DNA from: a bacterium
GTDB taxonomy: Bacteria; Krumholzibacteriota; Krumholzibacteriia; LZORAL124-64-63
Direction: 5' to 3'
DNA length: 64,000 bases
NCBI GenBank assembly: GCA_016712675.1
Contig: JADJQR010000001.1
Coordinates: 2,356,001-2,420,000 of the forward strand
Shown here: piece by piece, positions 1 through 8,747 of the stretch
Layout of the letters: each line of letters starts with the position of its first letter
Position numbering within the stretch: position 1 is the first letter of the stretch
Position numbers and translations under genes: made by a program
The notes under the pieces: generated by a model
Databases searched by the model: none
What the model was told of the DNA's origin: nothing
The model's input: the letters and a program-made list of their open reading frames with translations, nothing else

Positions 1-775
1 GGCCTTCGAGAAGGGCCTGCGCGAGAACCACCCGGACATTCCCCCTTCGATGATCTACGCCTACGCGGCGATCAAGTCCGGAGTCCCCTACGCCAACGGC
101 GCGCCGAACCTGAGCGCCGATGTCCCGGCCCTCGAGAAGCTCGCCATCGACACCGGCGTCGCCATCAGCGGCAAGGACTTCAAGACCGGCCAGACACTCA
201 TCAAGACCGTGCTGGCTCCCGGCTTCAAGGCGCGCCAGTTGGGCGTCGCCGGCTGGTTCTCGACGAACATCCTGGGCAACCGCGACGGCGAGGTGCTGGA
301 CGATCCGGAGTCGTTCAAGTCGAAGGAAGAGACGAAGCTGGGCGTGCTGGACGCGATCCTGCAGCCGGACCTCTACCCCGACCTGTACGGCAACCTCTTC
401 CACAAGGTGCGGATCAACTACTATCCGCCGCGCGGGGACAACAAGGAAGGCTGGGACAACATCGACATCTTCGGCTGGTGTGGCCGGCCGATGCAGATCA
501 AGGTCGACTTCCTGTGCCGCGACTCGATCCTGGCGGCGCCGCTGGTCCTGGACCTGGCGCTGCTGCTGGACCTGGGCGCCCGCGCCAAGCTGCCCGGCGG
601 CGTCCAGGAGTGGCTGTCGTTCTACTTCAAGAGCCCGGTGGTACCGTCGTCGCCCGCCGGCCTTTACGCCGAACATGACCTGTTCATCCAGCAGACCAAG
701 CTGAAGAACACCATGCGCTGGATGATGGGCGAAGACGTGATCACGCACCTCGGCCAAGACTACCAGCAGGAATAG
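1..775 (+). CDS. ino1: myo-inositol-1-phosphate synthase, C-terminal part (5' end outside window)
   Basis: The frame is open from base 2, so the gene begins before the window; about 257 residues are visible. The protein converts glucose 6-phosphate to inositol 1-phosphate with NAD, the first step of inositol lipid or osmolyte synthesis. Supporting segments are SYNHLGNNDG-like NILGNRDGEVL, the lysine-rich FKSKEETKLGVLD stretch, and the substrate-site pattern KVRINYYPPRGDNKEGWDNID, followed by the conserved DSILAAPLVLDL helix. The upstream Rossmann region is not visible. It reads alone on the plus strand toward a hairpin at 831-865. Family assignment is firm; the downstream use of inositol cannot be judged here. 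Confidence 0.9.
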   Translation, partial: AFEKGLRENHPDIPPSMIYAYAAIKSGVPYANGAPNLSADVPALEKLAIDTGVAISGKDFKTGQTLIKTVLAPGFKARQLGVAGWFSTNILGNRDGEVLDDPESFKSKEETKLGVLDAILQPDLYPDLYGNLFHKVRINYYPPRGDNKEGWDNIDIFGWCGRPMQIKVDFLCRDSILAAPLVLDLALLLDLGARAKLPGGVQEWLSFYFKSPVVPSSPAGLYAEHDLFIQQTKLKNTMRWMMGEDVITHLGQDYQQE

Positions 776-830
776 CCCTGACCGGCGTGCGCCGTCGGCA
801 CGCCCCTTGTCTGCCGCCACACGGCAACCA

Positions 831-865
831 GAAAGCCGGCCCCGGTCCCGCCGGAGCCGGCTTTC
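831..865 (+). terminator. terminator-like hairpin after ino1
   Basis: GAAAGCCGGC at 831-840 pairs perfectly with GCCGGCTTTC at 856-865. The loop can fold further through CCGG at 842-845 and 851-854. It lies 55 bases after the ino1 stop and before the next plus-strand gene. There is no long T run after the stem, so termination is inferred from position and symmetry only. Confidence 0.5.
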
Positions 866-913
866 GCCAAGCTACCGCCGACCCCGCGCCCGCCGAGGCG
901 CCCCGGAGCAGCC

Positions 914-1555
914 ATGGACACCCCAAGCGCCTTCCAGTGGGACGTGCGGCCGGTCGGACCCCTGCAGATGAACGCCGTGCTGGTGACGGCGCCGGCGGCC
1001 GGCCAGGCAGTGCTGGTCGACCCCGGCGACGAGCCAGAGCGCCTGATCGCTTGGATCCGCGACAGTGGCTGCCGCCTGGTGGCGCTGGTGGCGACGCACG
1101 GGCACTTCGACCACGTCGGCGCGGCCGCGGCGGTCGGCGAGGCCTTCGGGCTGCCCCTGCGCTGCCACCCGGACGACGTGCCGATGATCCGCCAGATGCC
1201 CCTGATCCAGGCGGGCTACGGCTTCCCGGCGACGACCGTGCCCGCGCTTCAGCCGGACCTGGTTGACGGTGCCCGCGTGGTGCTGGGTGACGGCTGGCTC
1301 GAGGTGGCACACATCCCCGGGCACGCGCAGGGCCAGGTGATGTTCCGCCTGCCAGGTGTGGCCCTGGTGGGCGATTGTCTGTTCGCGGGCTCGGTCGGGC
1401 GCACCGATCTGCCCGGCGGCGATTTCGCCACCCTGGAAAAGAGCATCCGGGAGCGCATCTACACGCTCCCGGACGAGACGATCGTCGTCTGCGGCCACGG
1501 CCCGGACACGACGGTGGGCCGCGAGCGCGCGACCAATCCGTACGTTCGGGGCTGA
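914..1555 (+). CDS. MBL-fold metallo-hydrolase (glyoxalase II-like)
   Basis: 213 residues, the usual size for small glyoxalase II-like hydrolases. Metal ligands are visible in order: the THGHFDHVG motif (HxHxDH) near residue 58, the histidine in HIPGHAQG, the aspartate in LVGDCLFAGSVGRTDL, and the histidine in VCGHGPDT. The GRTDLPGGD segment is typical of the YcbL/GloB-like subgroup, so hydrolysis of a glutathione- or other thiol-ester is likely, but the substrate is not shown. The ATG at 914 has GGAG six bases upstream. It is convergent with parA, only 11 bases apart. Confidence 0.88.
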   Translation: MDTPSAFQWDVRPVGPLQMNAVLVTAPAAGQAVLVDPGDEPERLIAWIRDSGCRLVALVATHGHFDHVGAAAAVGEAFGLPLRCHPDDVPMIRQMPLIQAGYGFPATTVPALQPDLVDGARVVLGDGWLEVAHIPGHAQGQVMFRLPGVALVGDCLFAGSVGRTDLPGGDFATLEKSIRERIYTLPDETIVVCGHGPDTTVGRERATNPYVRG

Positions 1556-1566
1556 GCGGACGAGGT

Positions 1567-2409
1567 TCAGCCCTCCTCGGCGGCTTCGCGGGTCAGTTCC
1601 AGGTTCTCGCGGAGCTCGACCTTCCGCTTCTCCAGCTTCTGGTGCTTCTTCAGGAATTCCTTCTTGATCCAGTCGCGGTAGAGCGAGGCGCCCAGGCAGC
1701 CCGAGTCGTAGGCGTAGATGCTCTGTGAAGCGGCCGGCGCCTCCTCGATCTTGATGTTCGTCGTGATGATGGTCTTGAACACGTCGTTCGGGCCGAACAC
1801 GTTGCCCAGTTCCTTCTTCATGTTCTTCTGCTGCGGCGTGCGGCCGTCCTTCATCGTCAGCAGGACGCCCATCAGCTGCAGCCAGATGTTCTGGCGCTCC
1901 TGCACGCGCTCGATCAGCTGCTTCATCTGGTGCAGGGTCGGGATCGCCAGCCCGGTGCACGGCGTCGGGATCAGCGCGTAGTCGGCCGCCACCAGAGCGT
2001 TCTGGGTCAGGACGCCCAGGTCCGGGGGCGTATCGATGATGATCCAGCCGTACGACGTCGACAGCGCCTGCACGACCTTGGCCAGCCGGTCGGTGATCTG
2101 CGTCTTGGCCATGCTCTCGAGCGAGGGGCTGGCCGGCAGCAGGTCAATGTTCTCGTCGTAGATGGTCGAGGCGATGCCGTCCTGCGGGGTGATGGCCCGC
2201 CGCAGCACGTCGAAGACGCTGCGGGCCGGCGGCTCGCCGTCGAGTTTGCCCAGGAGGGTGCTTGTCGCGCAGCCGTGAGGGTCCATGTCGATGATCAGAC
2301 AAGACGACGTCACGTCGCTGTACCGGGTCAGGCCCGCCGCCAGATTGATGGCCGTGGTGGTCTTACCCACCCCACCCTTATGATTCACGACGGCGATGAC
2401 ATTACCCAT
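1567..2409 (-). CDS. ParA/Soj-family ATPase (orphan)
   Basis: 280 residues. The deviant Walker A motif NHKGGVGKTTTAINLA is near the N-terminus, Walker B is IIIDTPPDLG near residue 125, and LIIDMDPHG sits where ParA proteins usually have DPQGN. These ATPases dimerise on ATP and position DNA or protein complexes on the nucleoid. No parB or other partner lies next to it, so the cargo is unknown; chromosome, pilus or chemosensory cargo are all possible. The C-terminal 40 residues form a highly charged helix (KKEFLKKHQKLEKRK). The start is the first ATG, and possible promoter elements lie just upstream. Confidence 0.88.
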   Translation of the reverse strand: MGNVIAVVNHKGGVGKTTTAINLAAGLTRYSDVTSSCLIIDMDPHGCATSTLLGKLDGEPPARSVFDVLRRAITPQDGIASTIYDENIDLLPASPSLESMAKTQITDRLAKVVQALSTSYGWIIIDTPPDLGVLTQNALVAADYALIPTPCTGLAIPTLHQMKQLIERVQERQNIWLQLMGVLLTMKDGRTPQQKNMKKELGNVFGPNDVFKTIITTNIKIEEAPAASQSIYAYDSGCLGASLYRDWIKKEFLKKHQKLEKRKVELRENLELTREAAEEG

Positions 2410-2442
2410 GCGGGATCCCCCGTTGGCTCGGGTTGGGAGGCC

Positions 2443-2489
2443 AGATAGCGAAGATTCTCAATATAGGAGTCAACCGCCCGGGCTGAAAG
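2443..2489 (-). promoter_or_regulatory. candidate sigma-70-type promoter region of parA
   Basis: In this otherwise GC-rich spacer an AT-rich patch reads, on the minus strand, TATATT at 2465-2460 and TTGACT at 2473-2468. TATATT is a good -10 but lacks a strong -35, while TTGACT has no clear -10 at 16-18 bases. Two overlapping weak promoters are possible. Placement upstream of parA is the main support. Confidence 0.3.
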
Positions 2490-2549
2490 AAAAATCCCGC
2501 CCGCGCCCCCAACTGTCCACTTCCGCAGACATCCGCCCCGAATCGGGAC

Positions 2550-3386
2550 CTACCAGCGGCGCGAGGCGACCAATCGGAGGTCGGTGCGCCACAGGTCGGA
2601 CTCGGCATGATAGCTGAACGCTGGTTCCTGTGCTTCCGCTATCGACGGCCGGAAGTCGCTGATATCAATAGCGATTCGCGTCAGTCCGGCCTCGATTCCG
2701 AGGAAAATGCCCCTGACACGCTGGCGGTACCCGATTGCGGCGCGGGCGCCCAGACCGCTGTCGGCCAGTCCGGCATAGCGGTCGGCCGCCACCCGGCACG
2801 CCGCCACCGCAAGAACGGCATAGGGGTGCGAAGGCCACGATGTCAACCTAGCTTCGACGCCCAGACCCAAGGCCAGGAACGTCGCACGGTCATAGAAATA
2901 GACCTCCCCACCTTGCCCCAGAAGAGCCTCGGCTGCCACATCGGCAGCCGAACTGGCGAATTCGCCCCGCAGCCACCAGCGGCCGTGACCGAGCCGCCGG
3001 GCCACATGCGCCGAGATGTCCGCGCCAGGGTCCATCGTCGCGGTGAAACGCGAAGCCCTGAACCGCGTGTCGCCCACCGGTCCCCAGGCTGCAGGTACAC
3101 CGCTGAGCGTCTCGACCCGGAACAGGACGCCGGAGTCCCCCAGCCCCAGTCCGACCCCGGCCAACCAACGGTCCGGGTCGGCTTCCAGCGCACGCGCGGA
3201 GGGCTCGTCGGCGTCGCGCCGGCGCTCCACCTCCTGGACCGGAGCGGGACGCGGAGGCTTGCGGCGGCCGGTGTCACTGCGTTCCTGCGCCATGGCCGGC
3301 AGTGCGGCCACCGCAGCCAGGACCAACGCCATCGCCCACGCCTTCGGAATGCAGCCAGGGCGGCAGTTCGCGACGACCCAGGTCAT
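2550..3386 (-). CDS. predicted outer-membrane beta-barrel protein (unknown)
   Basis: 278 residues from the ATG at 3386, which has AAGGGA eight bases upstream and overlaps the DUF4837 stop as ATGA. An export signal is visible (MALVLAAVAALPAMAQ, cleaved near residue 33), then a proline- and charge-rich linker, then alternating short amphipathic strands ending in an aromatic-terminated segment (DLRLVASRRW). That layout suits a small outer-membrane barrel. I do not recognise a family. It is translationally coupled to a lipoprotein gene and sits last in a run with an ECF sigma/anti-sigma pair, so an envelope role is likely. Confidence 0.65.
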   Translation of the reverse strand: MTWVVANCRPGCIPKAWAMALVLAAVAALPAMAQERSDTGRRKPPRPAPVQEVERRRDADEPSARALEADPDRWLAGVGLGLGDSGVLFRVETLSGVPAAWGPVGDTRFRASRFTATMDPGADISAHVARRLGHGRWWLRGEFASSAADVAAEALLGQGGEVYFYDRATFLALGLGVEARLTSWPSHPYAVLAVAACRVAADRYAGLADSGLGARAAIGYRQRVRGIFLGIEAGLTRIAIDISDFRPSIAEAQEPAFSYHAESDLWRTDLRLVASRRW

Positions 3387-4453
3387 GTCCGCGGTCCCTT
3401 CGTGGAGAACGTGCTGAGAAAGGCCTCGAGCCTCCGGAAGTGGATCATCTTGTCCTGCCCGGGAGCGTAGACCAGCAGGTCGACGCAATAGAGCCGGCCG
3501 CGCGCCTTGTCGGGTATGAACCAGCAGCGGAACGGACCGCCGCCGTCGAAATCGGTGCTGTTCCAGGCGCCATCCAGACGAACGCAAGGTACGTCGGCGA
3601 TCGACTCGCGGCTCCACGTGAACGACTCGGGCACCAATTCCTCCTTGTGGAGGACCTTTCCCATCTCGGACCGGAGCGCCACCATCACGTCGGCGTCGGC
3701 CAGGAATGCCGTCGGCTCGTCAGTGTCCCGCCAGCTGATGGTGATGCCCCTGGACGGCGCATTGGTGATCAGTTCGAGGCCCGGGAAGCCGTCCGGGCGG
3801 AACTGGTTCTGGCGGAATTCCGCCGGGATTTCCAGCCAGAAGCCGAACTCGCGCCAGTAGCGCGACATGAGCCCTTCCTGGAGGCCGTCGTGCCGGGCAC
3901 GGCGCAGGATGCGGTCGCGGTTTTCCGTCTCGATGATGCCCCGCAGCTTGTCGGGGTTGTTGCGGAGGATGCTGCCCAGGCCGTTGACGTCCCGGGCGGC
4001 AACGACCACCGCGAGCTGGTAGGTGGCCCAGGGATCGGGCACCTGGACGATGCCACCGCCGGTCTCTTCCATCTTCAGCCAAGCTTCGCGCGAAACGAGA
4101 CGTTTCGCCTGCTTCTCCACCGCGCCGCCGCTGCCCATCCGCACCACGAGGATGACGTTCTTGTAGCCGCGGGCCGCATCCAGGTGGTCGGGGCCGAAGA
4201 CATCGACCTTGAACACGGACTCCGGCTGGATGACGAACGTGACTTGCGGATTGAAGGCGGTCAGGAAGCGGTCGGTGGCCGGGCGCAGCGTCTCATCGGA
4301 CAGGGCGATGGCCACGTCCCCGTAGGAGCCGGCGGCCATCAGGATGGCCTTCTCGTCGTCCAGCCCGCAGCCTGTGGCCAGAACGAGACAGCACACCAGC
4401 GCCAGGACGGGAACCGGCACGCGCGGCCGGGAACGGGATGGCATTCGGGCCAA
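3383..4453 (-). CDS. DUF4837 family lipoprotein
   Basis: 356 residues. A basic start is followed by a hydrophobic segment and the lipobox LATGC near residue 29, so it should be a lipid-anchored envelope protein. The mature part resembles DUF4837: GSYGDVAIALSDETLRPA, then a FNPQVTFVIQPES core and a C-terminal half containing CWFIPDKARGRLYCVDLLVYAPG. No biochemical role is known for this family, which I associate with Bacteroidetes-type genomes. The stop overlaps the next gene by four bases, and a possible promoter lies inside the upstream anti-sigma gene. Confidence 0.75.
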   Translation of the reverse strand: MARMPSRSRPRVPVPVLALVCCLVLATGCGLDDEKAILMAAGSYGDVAIALSDETLRPATDRFLTAFNPQVTFVIQPESVFKVDVFGPDHLDAARGYKNVILVVRMGSGGAVEKQAKRLVSREAWLKMEETGGGIVQVPDPWATYQLAVVVAARDVNGLGSILRNNPDKLRGIIETENRDRILRRARHDGLQEGLMSRYWREFGFWLEIPAEFRQNQFRPDGFPGLELITNAPSRGITISWRDTDEPTAFLADADVMVALRSEMGKVLHKEELVPESFTWSRESIADVPCVRLDGAWNSTDFDGGGPFRCWFIPDKARGRLYCVDLLVYAPGQDKMIHFRRLEAFLSTFSTKGPRT

Positions 4454-4511
4454 CGCGGCGCACCTCGGGATGGCGGGAAGGGCGGCGGCCCCGCAGGGCC
4501 GCCGCGCGGAG

Positions 4512-5297
4512 TCAGCGGGTGGCCCCTGTATCTAGGCCGCCGGCCCCGATCGTGTCAAGCTGCGCCTTCAGACGCTGAAGTTCGAGCTGCTGGCGGTGGA
4601 GGGTCTGCTGCAGTTGCGCGTTGTAGGCGCGCAGCTGGCGGATCGTGCGGGCGTCCTCGAAACGGTCGCCGGACCAGCCGCGGTCGAAGACGCGCGAGGC
4701 ACCGCCGTCCGTACCGACCGACAAACCCCGCGCAACGCCGCCGCCATAGAGACCGCCGCCCTGCGGCGCACCGAAAAGCGGACGACGGTCGGAGCGACCG
4801 GCCAGGTTCGCCGCGGCGTCGGCCGGACGTTCGTCCAGGGTCCCAGCATCGACCACCGTCACGGGCGAGGCCGGCACGGCGGCGATCGACGGAGACGACA
4901 GCGCCGGAGCGCCGTCGGTCACCAATGGCAGCCGCTCCCGCGGCCCCAGGAAGACGGCGAACGCGAGCACTGCCGCCAGGCCCAGCGATGTCGCTGCACC
5001 GAACGCCGGCAGCCAGTTGCCGCGTCGTACGTGCGGTTCCTCGTACCAGGGGTACGCCGTTTCGCCCGCGCGCTGCTGCAACGCCTGGTTCAGGCGCAGT
5101 TGCAGCTTCCAGTCGAAGTTGTCGGGCAGTTTCGGCTCAGTCGCCGCCAGCAGGCGGCGCCCGAGCACCAGATCCTGACGGAAGGTCTGGCAGTCGAGGC
5201 AGGCGTCGACGTGCTCGCGCAGCCCGACGGTGGCGTCCGGAGGCAACATCCCGTCCAGATCCCGGCTCAGATAGTCCCTCGCCCTGGTGCAATGCAT
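4512..5297 (-). CDS. membrane-bound zinc-finger anti-sigma factor
   Basis: 261 residues. The N-terminal zinc anti-sigma motif HVDACLDCQ (HxxxCxxC, about residues 30-38) would hold the ECF sigma factor encoded just upstream. A single membrane segment (AATSLGLAAVLAFAVFLG) sits near residue 115, then a low-complexity periplasmic region and a C-terminal coiled coil (about residues 220-250, NAQLQQTLHRQQLELQRLKA). I chose the ATG at 5297, preceded by GAGGAAAGGA; an in-frame TTG at 5318 lies too close to the sigma stop. The coiled coil may be the signal-sensing or oligomerising part; that is inference. Confidence 0.85.
   Translation of the reverse strand: MHCTRARDYLSRDLDGMLPPDATVGLREHVDACLDCQTFRQDLVLGRRLLAATEPKLPDNFDWKLQLRLNQALQQRAGETAYPWYEEPHVRRGNWLPAFGAATSLGLAAVLAFAVFLGPRERLPLVTDGAPALSSPSIAAVPASPVTVVDAGTLDERPADAAANLAGRSDRRPLFGAPQGGGLYGGGVARGLSVGTDGGASRVFDRGWSGDRFEDARTIRQLRAYNAQLQQTLHRQQLELQRLKAQLDTIGAGGLDTGATR
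4529..4558 (-). promoter_or_regulatory. candidate promoter for the DUF4837 lipoprotein gene
   Basis: Minus-strand TTGACA at 4558-4553 and TAGATA at 4534-4529 are separated by 18 bases, inside the 3' end of the anti-sigma gene. It would give a leader of about 70 bases before the gene starting at 4453. The -35 is perfect, the -10 only moderate, and the site overlaps coding sequence. Confidence 0.35.
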
Positions 5298-5314
5298 GGT
5301 GGGGGTTCCTTTCC

Positions 5315-6022
5315 TCAATCGTCCGCGGACGGCACGCCGTCCTCTGCCGCGGCCCGGGCCTCGATCTCCTCGAGCTCGGCCAGCAGCGACTCGTTCTTCA
5401 GCATCGGCTTGATCAGCAGGCGGAAACGGGTCCGGGCCCGGTTGATGCGCGAGCGCACCGTGCCAAGCTTCAGTCCGGTGACCTGCTGGATCTCCTCGTA
5501 GCTGAGCTGTTCCACCTCGCGCAGCAGGAACGGGATCCGGTAGCGCTCGGGGATCTTCTCGGTGGCTTCGGCAATGAGCCGGCCCAGTTCCTCGCGCTGC
5601 ACGCGTTCGCTGGTGTCGGCCCGCAAGTCCGCCGGGTCGACCGGCACCTCGTCGTCGTCCGGTGCCGTATTCAGGCTGATCGTGTGCGGGCGCCGCGAGC
5701 GCTGCCGCATCTTGTTGCGCACCAGGTTCGTGGCGATGGTGAAGACCCAGGTCGAGAACCGCGCGATCTCGCGGTACTTGTCAGCGTGGACATAGACGCG
5801 GATCAGGGTCTCCTGCGTCAGCTCCTCCGCCAACGACGGTTCCTTCACCATGCGCATGATGAAGCTGAACAGCCGACCCTTGTAGCGGTGGACGATCTCG
5901 TCGAAGGCCCGCTTCTGGCCCTGCTGCACCATCACGATGAGATCCTCGTCGCGCACGTCACGCAGGGCGGCGCGCAACCGACGGGGATCATCGAGGGGGT
6001 TGTTCTCGCGCGACAGGTTCAC
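5315..6022 (-). CDS. ECF-type RNA polymerase sigma factor
   Basis: 235 residues, slightly long for the family because of a 45-residue acidic C-terminal tail. Region 2 is clear (FDEIVHRYKGRLFSFIMRMV, then LAEELTQETLIRVY and ARFSTWVFTIATNLVRNKMR), and region 4 carries LSYEEIQQVTGLKLGTVRSRINRAR as the -35-binding helix-turn-helix. The GTG at 6022 is chosen because AGGAGT lies nine bases upstream. The next gene encodes its probable membrane anti-sigma factor, so it should answer an envelope or surface signal. The target promoter motif cannot be read from this window. Confidence 0.93.
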   Translation of the reverse strand: MNLSRENNPLDDPRRLRAALRDVRDEDLIVMVQQGQKRAFDEIVHRYKGRLFSFIMRMVKEPSLAEELTQETLIRVYVHADKYREIARFSTWVFTIATNLVRNKMRQRSRRPHTISLNTAPDDDEVPVDPADLRADTSERVQREELGRLIAEATEKIPERYRIPFLLREVEQLSYEEIQQVTGLKLGTVRSRINRARTRFRLLIKPMLKNESLLAELEEIEARAAAEDGVPSADD

Positions 6023-6065
6023 CGCAGACTCCTGACGATGACCGGGAAACGGAACCGCAGCCTGT

Positions 6066-6824
6066 TCAACGCCCGTCCGGGTCCGGAGTTCCCGCCGCAG
6101 GTGTCAATTCCGGAAGGCCGGGTAGAACCTCCCCGAGTGGCCACCATGGCGCGAAGACCGACGCCGGGTCCGCCGCGACCCGCAGGGAGACGACTGGGTG
6201 GACCACCAGGGCGCCGGGTCGCCGCGACGAACGTATCTGGACCAGCCCGGCGGTTGTTGCGTCGACCGACACCCGTTCGCCTGGGCCGCCCCCTCCCCGC
6301 CCCCTGCGGACCAGCCCCCGCCGCAGGCCTGGCACCGCCGTGGGCGTCATGCCCGCCTCCGCAGTCGAACCCACTGCCTCCGCCACGACAAGACGGCCAC
6401 GCTGGCCAGGCCTGGCCGCAGCCACCGCCCGCGCCAGGTCCGCCAGGCCGGCCGGAGCTGGACGCCATTCCCGGTCCCAGGGCTCGAGCAAACCCGGTTC
6501 GCCGGCAGCGCCGGCCACGAAGGTCCACCCCCGGCCCTGTCGCCACAGGAGCGCGTCGCAACGGTCCGCAGCTTCGCCCGCCGGCGGCAGGCCGCCGCCC
6601 TCCCCGGGCGCCAGCACGTCCAGGCGTAGTTCCTGGGTGGGCCCCGCCACCCACGCCAGCAGGCCGGCCGCCTCGCGCCCCAGGGCCCCGGCCCGCCATT
6701 CAGCCACGACCAGCGCCAGGTCCGCCGCCGCGACCGGGATGGCCCAGGCCGTCAGCAGCGAAGCGAGAAGCGCCGTCTGCAGGCTGGCCAGCCCCCGGTT
6801 CCGCGCGGTGGGGCCAGGCCTCAC
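6066..6824 (-). CDS. exported protein of unknown function
   Basis: 252 residues from a GTG at 6824 that overlaps the upstream TPR gene stop as GTGA. The first 35 residues look like a signal peptide (LQTALLASLLTAWAIPVAAA). The rest is extremely rich in Ala, Gly and Arg, with no motif I recognise; a hydrophobic patch near the C-terminus (ALVVHPVVSLRVA) could be a strand or membrane-associated. The overlap and signal peptide argue that it is real, yet its composition is close to that of shadow frames in GC-rich DNA. Confidence 0.55.
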   Translation of the reverse strand: MRPGPTARNRGLASLQTALLASLLTAWAIPVAAADLALVVAEWRAGALGREAAGLLAWVAGPTQELRLDVLAPGEGGGLPPAGEAADRCDALLWRQGRGWTFVAGAAGEPGLLEPWDREWRPAPAGLADLARAVAAARPGQRGRLVVAEAVGSTAEAGMTPTAVPGLRRGLVRRGRGGGGPGERVSVDATTAGLVQIRSSRRPGALVVHPVVSLRVAADPASVFAPWWPLGEVLPGLPELTPAAGTPDPDGR

Positions 6825-8674
6825 CGTTGCACCGTCCCAGCGGCCTCGAGCTCGGCAATCACCGCATCCAGGCGGCCCCGGTCCCCGCCGAAGGACAGGG
6901 CCCGGCGCAGCATGTCGAGCGCTTCCTGCCGGCGACCGCTTGCCTTCAGCACCATGCCCAGGTGCTCCAGGATGACCGGGTCCTCCGGCAACACGTTCAC
7001 GGCCTGGACCAGGTGGTCGAGCGCGCCCTCGAAGCTGCCCCGGCGGTAGAGGACCCACCCCAGGGAGTCGAGGTAGGCTCCGTTGCCGGGGTCGGCGACC
7101 AAAGCCTGGCGGATCATCGCCTCCGCACGTTCGAGGTCGACGCCCTTCTCCGCCAGGTAGTAGCCCAAGGTGTTGGCCACTTCCGCGTTGTCGGGGAACT
7201 CGCGGCGGAGACGTTCGAGGTCTTCCCGGGCCTCAACTTCCTGCCCGAGATCGTCGTGACAGAGGCTCTTCTGGATCAGGGCTCCCAGCCGCAACTGTTC
7301 GTCCGTGGCCGCCTGTGCGAAGCGCTCGGCCGCGCGCATGAGGTCGCCCGCGGCACGGAAGCCGTAGGCCAGGATCATCTGACCGCCAGTATCCTGTTCG
7401 GGCACCAGGGCAGCGGCTGCCGTGCAGTGCTCGCCCAGTTCGCGCTTCCGCTCGGCCAGGGCCGTTGCCGCCGCGACGGCCGGTTGCTTCTCGCGGGCCA
7501 CCAGAAGCGCCCGGATGCAGGCCAGGCGGATCTCCGCGTCGTCAGGGCCCGCCTCGGCGGCCCGACGGTACCAGAGCAGGGCCTCGTGCCAATCCTCTCC
7601 GAGTTCCGCGACACGACCCTTGAGGTACCTGGCGCGCGCGGCGTCGGGCCAGGCGGCCACCGCGCGGTCGGCCAGGGCGAGACCGTCGGCCTTGCGGCCC
7701 GTGCCCAGCAGCATGCGGCCGAGCCAGAGCGTCGGTTCGAGCCCGAGTTCCCCGGACTCCGAGAGCGGCAGCAAGAGCGCGATCGCCTGGTCGACCCTCT
7801 GCCCTCGCGCGTGGAGATCAGCCAGTTCCACGATGAACGAATCGGCCGGCAGCCCGTCCTCTGCCCCCGGATGGTCGTTCGGTTCCCCGAAGGACCCGCC
7901 CCGATCACCGAAGCGGCGATCGGCGTCGCGTGCGACAGCGGCCGCTTCGTCCCAGCGTCCGCTGGCCGCCAGGGCGCGCAAGCGAACCATCCACAGGGAC
8001 GCGCGCTCCGGCGCTGCCATGGTGGCTTCGCCCATCAGGTCGGCCAGGTCCGCCGCGCGATCGCCGCGTTGCAGGATTCCGGCCATCTCGAGGTAGAGGT
8101 CGGCGGCAGCCTCGGGAAAGCGGGCAATCCCGCCGCGCAGAAGGTCCAGGGCTCGGTCCGCCTTGTCACCCTGGACCAGAAGCGTCGCCTCGGCGACCAA
8201 CAGCGAGGGCGAATCGGCGCCGTCGGCGCGCAGGCTGCGCAGTTCGGCCAGGGCGTCGCCCTCGCTGCCGCTGCGGGCCAGGAGCGACGAACGCCGCAGG
8301 CGGAACGACGCCGAATCGGGATGGTCCGCCACGAGCTTGTCCATGATGGTCAGGGCGTCCCGGACGTAGCCTTCCGCCGCCAGCGCGGCCTGGAAGTCCA
8401 ACGCGATGGCGGCCGCCTCCGGTTGGGCCCGGTAGGCCTGGTGCAGCAACGGCAGCGCGTCGGCGGTGCGTCCCTCCGCCAGCAGACGATGGCCGAGCAG
8501 CCAACTGGCGGCCACACCATACGGGACGTTTTCGTCAGGCACGCCGACGGCGGCCACACCGGCAGCCGGATCGTCCGGCAGTGCCGCGGCGGCGGCGCGC
8601 GACGGTGGCGACAGGGACGCCAGCACCGACAGGGCCGTGAACAGCCAGAAGAAGTAGTTCGTGGGAACTCGCAC
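6821..8674 (-). CDS. exported tetratricopeptide-repeat protein
   Basis: 617 residues from the GTG at 8674, which has AAGGAG eight bases upstream. An N-terminal hydrophobic signal (FFWLFTALSVLASLSPPSRA) precedes a solenoid of TPR-like helices running to the C-terminus; good repeat units include LLALEPTL-type segments, ERAEAMIRQALVADPGNGAYLDSLGWVLYR (given here as positions about 515-545) and the following FEGALDHLVQAVNVLPEDPVIL. The last block is typical of PEP-CTERM/TPR lipoprotein-type scaffolds. It probably binds proteins in the periplasm or at the outer membrane; no partner is evident. Confidence 0.82.
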   Translation of the reverse strand: MRVPTNYFFWLFTALSVLASLSPPSRAAAAALPDDPAAGVAAVGVPDENVPYGVAASWLLGHRLLAEGRTADALPLLHQAYRAQPEAAAIALDFQAALAAEGYVRDALTIMDKLVADHPDSASFRLRRSSLLARSGSEGDALAELRSLRADGADSPSLLVAEATLLVQGDKADRALDLLRGGIARFPEAAADLYLEMAGILQRGDRAADLADLMGEATMAAPERASLWMVRLRALAASGRWDEAAAVARDADRRFGDRGGSFGEPNDHPGAEDGLPADSFIVELADLHARGQRVDQAIALLLPLSESGELGLEPTLWLGRMLLGTGRKADGLALADRAVAAWPDAARARYLKGRVAELGEDWHEALLWYRRAAEAGPDDAEIRLACIRALLVAREKQPAVAAATALAERKRELGEHCTAAAALVPEQDTGGQMILAYGFRAAGDLMRAAERFAQAATDEQLRLGALIQKSLCHDDLGQEVEAREDLERLRREFPDNAEVANTLGYYLAEKGVDLERAEAMIRQALVADPGNGAYLDSLGWVLYRRGSFEGALDHLVQAVNVLPEDPVILEHLGMVLKASGRRQEALDMLRRALSFGGDRGRLDAVIAELEAAGTVQR

Positions 8675-8747
8675 CGCGCGGCTCCTTGGGGCTCGGGTGA
8701 GGACCGGGACCGGGCCGGCGACGGCACGAACGAACGGTGGCACCGGC

